Shown here: one piece after another, positions 8,741 to 17,964 of the stretch
Layout of the letters: every line of letters begins with the position of its first letter
Numbering within the stretch: position 1 is the first letter of the stretch
From: Szabonella alba
GTDB lineage: Bacteria; Pseudomonadota; Alphaproteobacteria; Rhodobacterales; Rhodobacteraceae
NCBI RefSeq assembly: GCF_016765775.1
Contig: NZ_JAESVN010000010.1
Location: 1 to 64,000, forward strand
DNA: 64,000 bases
Direction of reading: 5' to 3'
Notes under the pieces: model-generated
What the model saw: only the letters and a program-made list of their open reading frames with translations
Database searches by the model: none
What the model was told of the DNA's origin: nothing
Translations under genes and position numbers: made by a program

Positions 8741-9427
8741 TCAGAAGGAATACTGGGTGATTGCGACGCTGCCGCCATTCGATATGACGGTGACACCCTG
8801 CGGATTGACGGCATTATTGCCGATCTGGGTATAACTGGCCGTAGTTCCCGCGCCTTCCACAACCAGCGCATTGCTGTTGCCGCTGCCAACTTGGCGCAGC
8901 GTGCCTTCTGCGCCCGCGCCAGTCACGACAAGGCTTGCATCGTTGAAAAAGCCGGTCTGCATAATGCGGCCCGCCGCGGGATTGAGACCGTCAGGCGAAT
9001 TGACCTCCAGCGAGGCATTGTTGCCATCGCCAAGCTGCAGGATGGAACCAAAACCATAAAGCCCGGAAATCACGCCATCCGCCGTATTGCCGATGGCAAA
9101 TCCCGTCAGCGCGTTGTTCTGGTTCAGCGCCACCGAGCCGCCATTGCCGGTAACGGTCAGATTGGCAACATTGGCCGAACCGATCTGCGAGGCGGGCAGA
9201 TCGCCTGCCCTGTCGCCCGCGACCACAGAGCCGGAAGCATCGGACTGGTCGATGTAAAGGGTATTCCCCGCCGCGCCATCAGAAATCTGCAACAGGTTCA
9301 GGCTGTTGCCGTCCCCTGCAAGACCAGCCGCCGCAGAGGCGACCAAGGCCGCGAAGGACACTGCAAGGATCGTGCGCACGAAGGAACCCCAATTCAAATG
9401 AGTCTCTGAGATGCACGACCTTATCAT
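8741..9427 (-). CDS. Curlin-repeat amyloid subunit (228 aa)
   Basis: The protein has a signal peptide ending near SAAAGLAG and then repeats of the curlin type (x-Q-x-G-x-x-N-x-x-x-V/L), for example LQLGDGNNASLEV, MQTGFFNDASLVV, LRQVGSGNSNALVV and YTQIGNNAVNPQGVTV. These repeats stack as beta-arches in curli fibres. The ATG at 9427 shares one base with the stop of the preceding curlin gene (TAATG), favouring coupling; a GTG at 9379 would give a more standard signal length. CsgA-like or CsgB-like role cannot be told apart from sequence. Confidence 0.8.
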   Translation of the reverse strand: MIRSCISETHLNWGSFVRTILAVSFAALVASAAAGLAGDGNSLNLLQISDGAAGNTLYIDQSDASGSVVAGDRAGDLPASQIGSANVANLTVTGNGGSVALNQNNALTGFAIGNTADGVISGLYGFGSILQLGDGNNASLEVNSPDGLNPAAGRIMQTGFFNDASLVVTGAGAEGTLRQVGSGNSNALVVEGAGTTASYTQIGNNAVNPQGVTVISNGGSVAITQYSF

Positions 9428-9927
9428 TAATTTGTCGATTGGGATACAACTATCATGTTGCGCTGACCCGATTGCGAGAAGGCAACATTGTTTCCGATTC
9501 CACTTTGCTGGATCGCCGCCTGGTTGCCGGATCCGGTAATAACGCCGTCAATCACATTCCACTGGCCCTGCTGACGGGTCGCAAAGACATTGTCGCTTCC
9601 CGTGACCTTCAGGCCAAGCTCATTGCCCCAGCCCGATTGACTCAGGCTGCCCGGTTCCAGACCCAGACCGGAAACCAGACGCGAGGCCCAGGGCTGAAAT
9701 CCGCCATTCCGGTCGCCAATGATTTCGACATCAATGATGTTCGCGTCCGGAATTCCGACATCAAGAAATTCCTGCGCTATGTGAATATGATTGTCATCCC
9801 CTTCGACCGCAAAGCGGATTATCTGATTCTCGTGCGAAATGCCATTGGCCGAGACCGGCCCCGAGAATGCGAGCAGCATCAGAAGGCCACCCTTTGCCAC
9901 CGTCATCCACGACATGCCCCACCTCAC
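9427..9927 (-). CDS. Curlin-repeat protein, possible nucleator (166 aa)
   Basis: This is the first gene of the minus-strand curlin operon. The signal peptide (MRWGMSWMTVAKGGLLMLLAFSGPVSA) is followed by about five repeats such as VEGDDNHIHIAQ, LSQSGWGNELGLKV, RQQGQWNVIDGV, IQQSGIGNNVAF and SQSGQRNMIVVSQ. Being short, first in the operon and slightly irregular in its repeats, it could be the CsgB-like nucleator, but that is inference. Its stop overlaps the next start by one base. Confidence 0.8.
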   Translation of the reverse strand: MRWGMSWMTVAKGGLLMLLAFSGPVSANGISHENQIIRFAVEGDDNHIHIAQEFLDVGIPDANIIDVEIIGDRNGGFQPWASRLVSGLGLEPGSLSQSGWGNELGLKVTGSDNVFATRQQGQWNVIDGVITGSGNQAAIQQSGIGNNVAFSQSGQRNMIVVSQSTN

Positions 9928-10061
9928 ATGCTGTCATTTGAGAACAGGCTTGCATCGCGTTGTGGTGACACCTAGGCAAGATCATGGCAAAAGAATTGCC
10001 CGCGTTTCCAATTATTCGGATCGGCAAAGGACTTTGCGAAGCCCCGCAGAAAGGCAACAGA

Positions 10062-10100
10062 AAGGTAAACCGCCCTTGTCCTGACGGGCGCAAGGGCGGT
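10062..10100 (-). terminator. Terminator after csgG
   Basis: A perfect 10-bp stem (10069-10078 with 10091-10100, arm ACCGCCCTTG) with a 12-base loop lies 22 bases past the csgG stop. On the minus strand it is followed by TTACCTTTCTG, moderately T-rich. It separates csgFG from the following curlin operon. Confidence 0.65.
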
Positions 10101-10121
10101 GTGACCGGGTCAGGCCCCCTG

Positions 10122-11180
10122 TCAGCCGATGACTTCGCCATCCTCTGCGGCAGGCGGCGGCGCGGGCGGGGTCGCCTGCGCGGGCGGCAGCACACGCTGG
10201 GTCACGGGACCGGCGCGCTGCGGTGCCGAGCGGGGAAGCGGGCGGGTCTGCACAACGCGGGTCGCATTACGGGTATCGGGCGGCATTGCGACGCTGCGCT
10301 GGGTCTGCATCGTGGTGCCGCGATATTTCTCACGGCGGTAGATTTCCAGCAGCTTCGCGCCATCATTGGGCCGTGCGAAGGACCAGACGCCCAGATCGGC
10401 ACCTTCAAGGATCAGGCTGAACACAGCCTTTTCGATGGCCATCTGGACGGCAACCTGCTTGGCCTCATTCGCGGCGACGCCGGTCTCGATCTCAAGCAGT
10501 TTGTCCAGTTCGACATAGGTGAAGGCCCCGCCCCGCAGTGATGTCGAGGCGATCGGCTTGTCCACCATCACGCTGGCCAGCACCTCACCGGTATCACTGG
10601 ACACGGCGCGCAGGCTGACGGTGACGGTATCAAGCTTCCATTGCTGATCGCCGCCGATGCCCAGATATCGCGCGCCGAAACCGCCGGTCTGCACATTGCT
10701 GTCATAGCCGACAATCGCGCCCTGAATGATGATGCTGGCATGGCGCAGCGGCGGGATGGCATTCGGATCGGGTTCAGTCTCACCCCGGTAAAGGCGCCGC
10801 ATCTCGGTCACGATCTGCCGCTCACGCAGCAGGTCATCCAGCGCGGTGCGGTCAAGGACCGAGAACCACCGACGTTCACCGGCATCCTGCAACGCCTTGA
10901 TCAGGATCGGGCCGCCGCCCTGACTGACAGCGCGGGACAGCGATTGCACATTGTCACGTTCCCGGAACTGACCGGTCAGATCCGGCAGGTCATAGACCGA
11001 AACGGTGATGCGATGGTTGGGCCCCGGAAGCAGCCGCAATTGCAGGTTCTGTTCGGTGACCGCGGTCACCATGGCGGCATCCGGCGGGCCCAGCAGTTTG
11101 GCGCCGATATCGCCGCATCCGGTCAGCGCAAGCGCCGCCAGGCAAAGCGATGCTGCGCGGGTCAATGTCGTCAGGGTCAT
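10122..11180 (-). CDS. csgG: CsgG outer-membrane secretion pore lipoprotein
   Basis: CsgG forms the nonameric outer-membrane channel that exports curli subunits. The signal ends in a lipobox (ALTGCGD, Cys at residue 22). The body follows CsgG: RITVSVYDLPDLTGQF, SRAVSQGGGPILIKALQDAG, WFSVLDRTALDDLLRERQIV, the membrane-strand region SNVQTGGFGARYLGIGG and DTVTVSLRAVSSDTGEVLASV. At 352 aa it is longer than the E. coli protein (277 aa) because of a C-terminal Pro/Arg-rich extension of about 55 residues, which would be periplasmic. Its ATG overlaps the csgF stop (ATGA). Confidence 0.93.
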   Translation of the reverse strand: MTLTTLTRAASLCLAALALTGCGDIGAKLLGPPDAAMVTAVTEQNLQLRLLPGPNHRITVSVYDLPDLTGQFRERDNVQSLSRAVSQGGGPILIKALQDAGERRWFSVLDRTALDDLLRERQIVTEMRRLYRGETEPDPNAIPPLRHASIIIQGAIVGYDSNVQTGGFGARYLGIGGDQQWKLDTVTVSLRAVSSDTGEVLASVMVDKPIASTSLRGGAFTYVELDKLLEIETGVAANEAKQVAVQMAIEKAVFSLILEGADLGVWSFARPNDGAKLLEIYRREKYRGTTMQTQRSVAMPPDTRNATRVVQTRPLPRSAPQRAGPVTQRVLPPAQATPPAPPPAAEDGEVIG

Positions 11181-11632
11181 GGGCCGCTCGCAACCAGCTG
11201 GGGGACGATGATCTCGGTGACCGAACCGTCAAGGGTGTTGGTGATCAGAAGCCGGATTGTCTCCAGGCTGCGCTCAAAGGTGACGGTGGTCGTGCCGAAG
11301 GTCACCGTGCCGCTTTCCTGCGGATTGGTGCCAAAAATCGCATCCGTAACCTGGGCTGCGAGGGCCGACAGCAACCGGCCCTGAAGCTGGCGCACGAAAA
11401 GATCGGCATCGCTGCTGCCGGGCGTGCCGCCATCCACAACGCCCGAGGAACTGCCCGGCGCATCCCGCGCGGTTGCCGTCCGCTGCGCCCCTGCAATCGA
11501 AAGCAGATGCGAGGAATTCAGGGGATTGCCGCCAAAACTTGGGTTTACCGGCCGATAAACAAGATCTTGCGCCTGAACAACTGGCGCAAAAAGCAGTGTG
11601 GCGACGAAGAAAGCGCCCAGTATCGGTTTCAT
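11177..11632 (-). CDS. csgF: CsgF curli assembly factor
   Basis: CsgF binds the extracellular mouth of CsgG and links secretion to fibre nucleation. The 151-aa protein has a signal peptide (MKPILGAFFVATLLFAPVVQA) followed by QDLVYRPVNPSFGGNPLNSS, the conserved N-terminus of mature CsgF that plugs the CsgG pore. The start at 11632 is chosen because it puts the signal peptide at the N-terminus; the open frame continues upstream without sense. It overlaps csgG by four bases, so the two form an operon. Confidence 0.92.
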   Translation of the reverse strand: MKPILGAFFVATLLFAPVVQAQDLVYRPVNPSFGGNPLNSSHLLSIAGAQRTATARDAPGSSSGVVDGGTPGSSDADLFVRQLQGRLLSALAAQVTDAIFGTNPQESGTVTFGTTTVTFERSLETIRLLITNTLDGSVTEIIVPQLVASGP

Positions 11633-13063
11633 TTCATACCTTGCTGCATTGCATTTACCCGATTGGATAAAAGAAACGACAATCTTGAACATCAGGCTAA
11701 CAACCTGCAATCGAAAAGCAATCGGCTTCCATTTTGCCATGCGGCGCAAGTGACGAATTTGCCACTTCGGCGCTGAAGGCGATACCGAACCCTAAAGCAG
11801 CACTGAACTGCCCCGACAGGATTGTCCGGGCATGCCAAAACAGCGGAAAACGATATACTGTTCTGCCGCCACCAAGGCGGCAAAACTCGACTGATGGGAT
11901 GATGGTCTGTGCCCCCCGGACAACAGATGCCCGGACAAAATGCCCGAACGACAAAAGCCCGAACGACAAAAAAATCGTGTCAGTGACTGGAACCCTGCCA
12001 GCACGGATGCCTTCGGGAGCCAGCGGTTGAAAACACCAATACCAGTAAGTCACCGAATCGAAATCGAAGCATCGTGACAATAAAGGCAGGCCCGCAAAAC
12101 ACAAGAAGGTGCCGCTGCCCTGCGATGGACCATGCACCGGCAACCGGCCGATCCGCGTTTTTCCGAGGCGGTCAGGACGGGAAATGGATCTGCAAGGCGT
12201 TGCAGATGCGGAATTCAATCCAGCGGGCCGACGTGGTTCCGCGATTTGCCGATACGCATGGGGCACCGCGATGCGTATGGGGCACCGCAAAGACCGCCAG
12301 ACGATACGCGCGCAGGCCGGCTTGGCGCCGGTGGATTGCCCTTGCGACTGTCCGCGATGCTGCGCGGCTTGCGCATTTTGCCTTTTTACGCCTGCCACGA
12401 ACGATCCGGCCCGGACAGGCGGCGCACACACGGTACAGGGGGCAGGTTGCTCAGGACTGGTTAAGGGATGCGACCACCCGCGCCAGAGGAGTCTCTGCAC
12501 CCCAGGAGCGCAGTGTGTCGGGAACAAAAAGGCCACCGAAACGACGACCCGGCCAGAAGAACTGTCTGGCATTATCGGCGGACCGATGAGCACCGGAAGC
12601 AAGCAACCTGTCCTTTTAGACAGGTGAATCACCGGGAATCAATTCAATGCAAAACCGATATTGCAAGACGCGACGCACAACCTAGCAGTAATTAAATAAA
12701 ATCAATTCCACCAGGGGTTGCAAGTTGTGCATTTTTATCCAGTTATCTGAGACCGGAATGTATATCCACAGTCGTAAATAATGATAACCGGCCTGCATTG
12801 TTCACTCTTATCCGCTGTTTTCCAAGATAAACTGGGAATTTGTGCAAAAGCTCGCAAAAACTTGTTTCAACTATGCGCAATTTTGGTAAATTGTTCCGTG
12901 TTGTGTAGGTTTGGTGAGTGCTCAGGCGAAAGTATCGTCGGCTCCCAGCATGCCGGCGATTACCCAGCTTTTGCCAAGACGACTCTCCTGAACAGACACA
13001 GGTCAAAATTCGAAAGCTGCGGCCCTTGGCTGTGGCATGCCTTACGATTTCAGGGAGAGAATC
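11633..13063. other. 1.43 kb non-coding region between divergent curli operons
   Basis: No convincing gene is seen. A 311-codon open frame (11697-12632, minus) has atypical composition and no start signals. The part at about 12630-12930 is clearly more AT-rich than the surroundings and probably holds the promoter(s) of the plus-strand curlin genes. Short direct repeats occur: GCCCGAACGACAAAA twice at about 11941-11971, and a 17-bp near-repeat (ACGCATGGGGCACCGC / GCGTATGGGGCACCGC) at about 12252-12288. The size recalls the long regulated csgBAC-csgDEFG intergenic region of enterobacteria. Confidence 0.5.
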
Positions 13064-14302
13064 GTGTCCAAGCCCAATCTTTTGCTCGTATCTGCGAGCG
13101 TCCTCGCCATGTCTCTGGCTACAGCCCATGCCGACAACAATGAGGCCTACCTGACCCAGAACGGGGATGGAAACGCATCTCTTGTTCAGCAGGCGGCAGG
13201 TCCGGGCGGAAACCGCGTCGGAACCGCGGTGGCCCCGATCCTGCAGAATGGCGACAATAACAGCTTCAGAGAGACTCAATCGACGGGCGGCGGCTTCAGC
13301 CGTGGCAGCAACGTCATCGACGCTGCCCTGCAAGACGGAAATTCCAACTCGTTTTCCTCGAACTATTCGAACAATGCCGGCAGCAACCTGATTGATGATG
13401 CACGGCAGATCGGCAACAACAACACGCTGTCGGTGGGGCGCAATGCCTCGATCGAGGGTGAGGTGACCAGCGCCCTGCAGCAGGGCAGCGGCAACAGCAT
13501 GGTCATTACCCAGCAATCCGGCACCGGCAACACGATCCTGTCCGTGACCCAGACCGGTGACGGCAATGGCAGCGGCACCGTCAACCGGCACAACCGCGGC
13601 ACGCAGATCGTGCAGGGCGGCGATAACAACCAGATCACCGAGGCCTCGATCACCGGCGACAACAATGACGCCCAGCATCCGAATGCCTCACCTCTGGTTC
13701 CGGGGGGCTATGCCTCGCTGGATATCCGCCAGTCGGGCAGCAATAACGGCGCGGTATCATCGGTGGCGCGGATGATCGGGTCCGGCGGCAACCAGATCGT
13801 GATTGATCAGGCCGGGAATTCGAACGGCTTCTCGATCCTGCAGGGCACGAATATCGGCCAGACCGGCAATGCTGCGCTGCTGGTGCAGACCGGCGATTTC
13901 AACACCGGTGAAGGCACGCAGGACGGCAATGACAACAGCCTGTCGATCACCCAGACCGGCGACAGCAATGGTGTCGGCATCAGCCAGACCGGCGACAACA
14001 ACAGCGCCGTTGTCAACATTCTGGGCGATCTCAACGGCTTTGGCCAGATTTTCAGCGGCAATGCCCTGTCGGTCGGCCTGACCTCAGGCGAGATCTCCCA
14101 GACGGGCAGCATGAACCTCGCCTCGCTGGAGATCATCGGCAGTTCCAACGCCTTCGGCATGGACCAGACCGGGGATTCCAACGACATCGCCGGTTCGGTC
14201 GATGGCAGCTTCAACCAGTCTGCGGTGGCGCAGGGCGGCAACAACAATACCGCCAACTTCAGCCAGACCGGCAGCAGCAACAACGCGGCCATCATGCAGT
14301 GA
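13064..14302 (+). CDS. Large curlin-repeat protein 1 (412 aa)
   Basis: A signal peptide ending at AHA is followed by DNNEAYLTQNGDGNASLVQQ and many curlin-type repeats of about 20-22 residues (Q-x-G-x-x-N). GTG 13064 is chosen because AGGGAG lies six bases upstream; an ATG at 13037 lacks such a site. The last ~100 residues (from GNALSVGL to NNAAIMQ) form a module also seen in the next two genes. It opens a run of five curlin genes in one direction, divergent from csgFG. A secreted amyloid subunit or scaffold is likely; the exact role is unknown. Confidence 0.8.
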   Translation: MSKPNLLLVSASVLAMSLATAHADNNEAYLTQNGDGNASLVQQAAGPGGNRVGTAVAPILQNGDNNSFRETQSTGGGFSRGSNVIDAALQDGNSNSFSSNYSNNAGSNLIDDARQIGNNNTLSVGRNASIEGEVTSALQQGSGNSMVITQQSGTGNTILSVTQTGDGNGSGTVNRHNRGTQIVQGGDNNQITEASITGDNNDAQHPNASPLVPGGYASLDIRQSGSNNGAVSSVARMIGSGGNQIVIDQAGNSNGFSILQGTNIGQTGNAALLVQTGDFNTGEGTQDGNDNSLSITQTGDSNGVGISQTGDNNSAVVNILGDLNGFGQIFSGNALSVGLTSGEISQTGSMNLASLEIIGSSNAFGMDQTGDSNDIAGSVDGSFNQSAVAQGGNNNTANFSQTGSSNNAAIMQ

Positions 14303-14308
14303 TTTCGG

Positions 14309-14333
14309 CCGGGCGGGTCAGTTTCCCGCCCGG
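14309..14333 (+). terminator. Hairpin between curlin genes 1 and 2
   Basis: A perfect 9-bp stem CCGGGCGGG / CCCGCCCGG with a 7-base loop lies seven bases past the stop of curlin gene 1. It has no T run after it, so it may be an attenuator or an RNase-protecting hairpin and not a full terminator. Confidence 0.5.
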
Positions 14334-14376
14334 TCCCAAGACCCGCTGATTCCTGTTCCAGATTATGGAGACGACC

Positions 14377-15639
14377 ATGAAACGTGTGCTTTACACGACC
14401 ACTTGCCTATTGCTTATTTCCACAACCGGCGCATTGGCCGACAACAATGAGGCCTGGCTGGACCAGTCGGGTACCGCAAACGTCGCGCTGATCCAGCAGA
14501 CCGGGGCGGATAACGATGCCGGGTCCAACGCGCAGAACATCCGTCAGGTCAATCAGCGCAACCAGCTGACGATCCTGCAAGGCGGCAGCGGCAATGCGAT
14601 CGGCCTTGAGGCCAACAGCAATGGCGGTGAGGCCGGGATCTATCAGATCAGCAACCGCGATGGCGTGAACGGCAATATCATCGACATCGAACAGGCCTCG
14701 GACAGCAACACGGTCGGCGCGATTTCGCAGACCAGCACCGGGACCATGTCGAACCTGCAGCGCAACACCGTGAACATCGAGCAATCTGGCGGCAACGGAA
14801 ACAGAGTCGGCAGCGTTCAGCAGTGGCGCCAGTCCTCGCGCGGGAACTTTACCGATATCGCGCAGACCGGGGCGAGCAATACGATTGAGCGCGTGTCGCA
14901 ATACAGCCCCAGCAGCGGCGGCGGCAACGCCCGCAATGAGCTGAATGTCACCATGTCGGGTGACGACAATGGCAACGGCGTGCTTACCGGTGCGGCCGAC
15001 ATGTCGGGTGCGATTGCGTCAACCCTGATTCAGGGTGAGGCCGCCAAGCGTGGCAGCAACAACCGTGCGACCCTGATCATCAGCGGCAACACCAACCAGT
15101 TCGGCGTCACCCAATATGGCGACCAGAATACGGTCGGCACCTTGACGATCTCAGGTGACTTGAACGAGGTCGGCACCTATCAGGACGGTTCCCTCAACGT
15201 CATCGCGGTGGCCGAGGTTGACGGCACGTTCAACAATGTCGGGGTTGAACAGATTGGCACGTCCAACAGCGGTTCGGTCGATATCAGCGGCAATTCCAAC
15301 GGGCTGCTGATGCGCCAGATCGGTGGCACCAATATCGCCACTGCGATGATCACCGGCAATGACAATGGCTGGAACCAGTCGCTTTCGGGCAATGCCGGGC
15401 TGGTTGCGGGTGGAATGCCATCGGGTCTGATCGAACAGATCGGCGACAACAACACCGCGCATCTGGCCGTGACCGGCGATATGAACGCCTTCGCGCTCTC
15501 GTCCTTCGGCGCTGGCAACACGATCAACGGTTCGGTCACCGGCGACAGCAATCAGGTCGCCGTGGTGCAGGCTGGCGATATGAACACCGCCAACTTCACC
15601 CAGATCGGCAACGGCAACAACGCCGGCATCCTGCAATAA
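14377..15639 (+). CDS. Large curlin-repeat protein 2 (420 aa)
   Basis: The signal peptide MKRVLYTTTCLLLISTTGALA is followed by DNNEAWLDQSGTANVALIQQ and many curlin-type repeats. ATG 14377 is preferred over 14365 because GGAG sits six bases upstream of it. A non-repeat insert (MSGAIASTLIQGEAAKRGSN) interrupts the repeats at about residue 210; gene 5 has the same insert and gene 4 a related one. The C-terminal module (GNAGLVAGGM ... NTANFTQIGNGNNAGILQ) is shared with genes 1 and 3. A secreted amyloid subunit. Confidence 0.82.
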   Translation: MKRVLYTTTCLLLISTTGALADNNEAWLDQSGTANVALIQQTGADNDAGSNAQNIRQVNQRNQLTILQGGSGNAIGLEANSNGGEAGIYQISNRDGVNGNIIDIEQASDSNTVGAISQTSTGTMSNLQRNTVNIEQSGGNGNRVGSVQQWRQSSRGNFTDIAQTGASNTIERVSQYSPSSGGGNARNELNVTMSGDDNGNGVLTGAADMSGAIASTLIQGEAAKRGSNNRATLIISGNTNQFGVTQYGDQNTVGTLTISGDLNEVGTYQDGSLNVIAVAEVDGTFNNVGVEQIGTSNSGSVDISGNSNGLLMRQIGGTNIATAMITGNDNGWNQSLSGNAGLVAGGMPSGLIEQIGDNNTAHLAVTGDMNAFALSSFGAGNTINGSVTGDSNQVAVVQAGDMNTANFTQIGNGNNAGILQ

Positions 15640-15705
15640 ACCCAGATAGACCTCCCTGCCCCGGTTCCGGGTCAAGGCTTTCCCCTTTTCAACATCGAGC
15701 GAACC

Positions 15706-17898
15706 ATGAAAAACCGTATCACCTTTACTCTGGCCTCCAGCCTTGCGGCGCTGGTCGCATCCGGCGCGCTGGCCGACAATAACGAGGCGCTGCTGTCGCA
15801 AAGCGGCAACAGCAACGCGGCCCTGATCGACCAGTCGGGGGCCAGCAATTCGACCGTCGGAGTCGACGGCCTGCTGTCGGCGGCAACGCAGAACGGCGAT
15901 GACAACGTCCTGACGATCACGCAGTCGAGTGTCGACAACCATGTTGGCAGCAATGCTGCTGGTGCGCAGATGCTGCAGCAGGGCAATTCCAACGAGGCGA
16001 CCGTCACCCAGTCCGGTCCTGTGGTCCCGTTTGACGAAAGCGGAAACGTCGTGAATGTGCTGACCCAGACCGGTGACAACCAGTCGGCCAGCATCACCCA
16101 GACCTCGGGCCGGAACCGCAACTACGCCAATCTTCAGCAATCGGTGGGCGGAACTGCGGGCAATGGCAACACGGCCACGATCCAGCAGACCCACAATGGC
16201 GGCAACGGTCAGCCGAATGCGCGCAACGAGGTTTCCTCGGGCACCGGCGCTGCCGGCGGCGTCATTCAGGCTGGCCAGAGAAACGATGCGGTTGTGACGC
16301 AGGAAGGCAACCGGCTGCGCCTCGACACGCTGCAGCAGACCGGCAACGACAACGCGGCCAATATCTATATGAGCGGCACGCGGATCGGTGGCCCGGGTCT
16401 GAGCGGTGCATCGGCGGAAAGCAACGCGGAAAGCTCCAAGATCCTGCAGACGGGGGATCGCAACCAGACTGCTCTGACGCTGACCGGCGAAGCGACGGCC
16501 TATGGCGTAACGCAGACCGGCGATGACAACCTCGCGCTTGGCATCATCGTCTCGGGCATGGACAACCTTGTGGGTGTCGGCCAGTTCGGGAATGACAACG
16601 AAATCGCGCTTTCGGCCATCACAGGCGACCGCAACAATGTGGGCTTCCGCCAGACCGGCGACAACAATTTTGCCAGCACCAATCTTGGTGGCAATGACAA
16701 CACCGCGCTGACCGTCCAGACCGGCAACAGCAATGACGGCGACATCTCGGTCGTGGGCGATGACAACACAACCGGCATTGACCAGAGCGGATCGTTCAAC
16801 ACCGCATCCGGTGTTATCGGCGGTGATGACAACGCAACCGACCTTGTGCAGGACGGCACGCTGAACAGTGCCACCGCCTCAGTGACAGGCAATGGCAACA
16901 CGACCGGGACCGACCAGACCGGAACGGGCAATTCTGCCATGGCAACGGTTCTTGGTGACAGCAACGCCACCACGGTCCGTCAGGATGGCGTGCTGAACTT
17001 CGGCACCGCCACAGTTGCAGGCAGCGGCAATACCACGCTGACCGATCAGGCTGGCAACGGCAATTCCGGCGATGCGACCGTCTCGGGCGACAGCAATGAG
17101 ACCACTGTCACGCAGGATGGAAACGCGAACACCGGTACCGCCGATGTCGCCGGGAACGGCAACATCACCTCGGTGACGCAGGACGGCAACCTGAATACCG
17201 CCGATGCCATGGTTACCGGCGATGGCAACCTTGCCACCTCGATCCTGCAGGACGGTACGCTGAATGGCGCCGATCTGATGGTTCTGGGCGACAACAATGT
17301 TTCGACCTCGATCCTGCAGGACGGTACGCTGAATGACGCTTCGGCCTCGGTCACCGGCAACTTCAACACGACCAGCATCAGCCAGACCGGCAGCCTGAAC
17401 GAGGGCGCGCTGACCATCGTTGGTTCGTCGAACAGCTCCAGCCTTGGGCAGGACGGCGACCGCAACGTCGCGACCGGAACGGTGACGGGCGACAGCAACA
17501 CGCTGGCCGCTTCGATGAACGGTGATCGCAACCGCCTGCAGATCACGCAGGATGGCGGTGACAACAGCCTGAATGTCAGTGTGACGGGCGACCGCAACAA
17601 CCTGACGCCGGGCTTCTTCAACCCGGGTTCGCCCGATTTCTCGGGTGCGGCCCTGACGGCCAATCTGGGCGGTCTGGTGCGGGGTGAACTGACCCAGCAA
17701 GGCACCGGCAATGACCTTGGCCTGACCGTGGTCGGTGATCGCAACAGCTTTGCCATGGCCCAGATCGGCAGTGAAAACGGCATCAGCGGTTCGATCAGCG
17801 GCAACCAGAACCAGGCTGTGGTTTCGCAGAATGGCAGCTTCAACTCTGTCGGCTTCACACAGACCGGCAACTTCAACAATGCGGGCATCGTCCAGTAA
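15706..17898 (+). CDS. Giant curlin-repeat protein 3 (730 aa)
   Basis: With 730 residues, this is about five times the length of E. coli CsgA. A signal peptide ending GALA precedes DNNEALLSQSGNSNAALIDQ, followed by roughly 30 repeats. The central part (about residues 320-590) is very regular, with 22-residue double units such as VTQDGNANTGTADVAGNGNI and TSILQDGTLNDASASVTGNF. The C-terminal ~100 residues match the module of genes 1 and 2 (LGGLVRGELTQQGTGND ... NSVGFTQTGNFNNAGIVQ). Very rich in Asn, Gly, Thr and Asp with few charges, it is likely a secreted, strongly amyloidogenic fibre or scaffold protein. Confidence 0.82.
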   Translation: MKNRITFTLASSLAALVASGALADNNEALLSQSGNSNAALIDQSGASNSTVGVDGLLSAATQNGDDNVLTITQSSVDNHVGSNAAGAQMLQQGNSNEATVTQSGPVVPFDESGNVVNVLTQTGDNQSASITQTSGRNRNYANLQQSVGGTAGNGNTATIQQTHNGGNGQPNARNEVSSGTGAAGGVIQAGQRNDAVVTQEGNRLRLDTLQQTGNDNAANIYMSGTRIGGPGLSGASAESNAESSKILQTGDRNQTALTLTGEATAYGVTQTGDDNLALGIIVSGMDNLVGVGQFGNDNEIALSAITGDRNNVGFRQTGDNNFASTNLGGNDNTALTVQTGNSNDGDISVVGDDNTTGIDQSGSFNTASGVIGGDDNATDLVQDGTLNSATASVTGNGNTTGTDQTGTGNSAMATVLGDSNATTVRQDGVLNFGTATVAGSGNTTLTDQAGNGNSGDATVSGDSNETTVTQDGNANTGTADVAGNGNITSVTQDGNLNTADAMVTGDGNLATSILQDGTLNGADLMVLGDNNVSTSILQDGTLNDASASVTGNFNTTSISQTGSLNEGALTIVGSSNSSSLGQDGDRNVATGTVTGDSNTLAASMNGDRNRLQITQDGGDNSLNVSVTGDRNNLTPGFFNPGSPDFSGAALTANLGGLVRGELTQQGTGNDLGLTVVGDRNSFAMAQIGSENGISGSISGNQNQAVVSQNGSFNSVGFTQTGNFNNAGIVQ

Positions 17899-17913
17899 TC
17901 GGATGCCTTTGCC

Positions 17914-17936
17914 GCGCGCCCCTTTCAGGGGCGCGT
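17914..17936 (+). terminator. Hairpin between curlin genes 3 and 4
   Basis: A perfect 8-bp stem CGCGCCCC / GGGGCGCG with a 5-base loop (17915-17935) lies 17 bases after the stop of curlin gene 3. No T run follows, as with the hairpin after gene 1, so it may tune read-through or mRNA stability. Confidence 0.45.
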
Positions 17937-17964
17937 GGATCCTCGTTGAACACAAGGTTTCAGC

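Noticed and set aside
12521-12545. GGAAC in the curli intergenic region as an EcfG promoter
   Set aside because: The triplet at the -10 position is GAC, not GTT, and no start codon is near.
11697-12632. 311-codon minus-strand frame upstream of csgF
   Set aside because: Composition is unlike real proteins here, there is no ribosome-binding site, and it runs through the AT-rich regulatory area; considered as csgE but shows no similarity.
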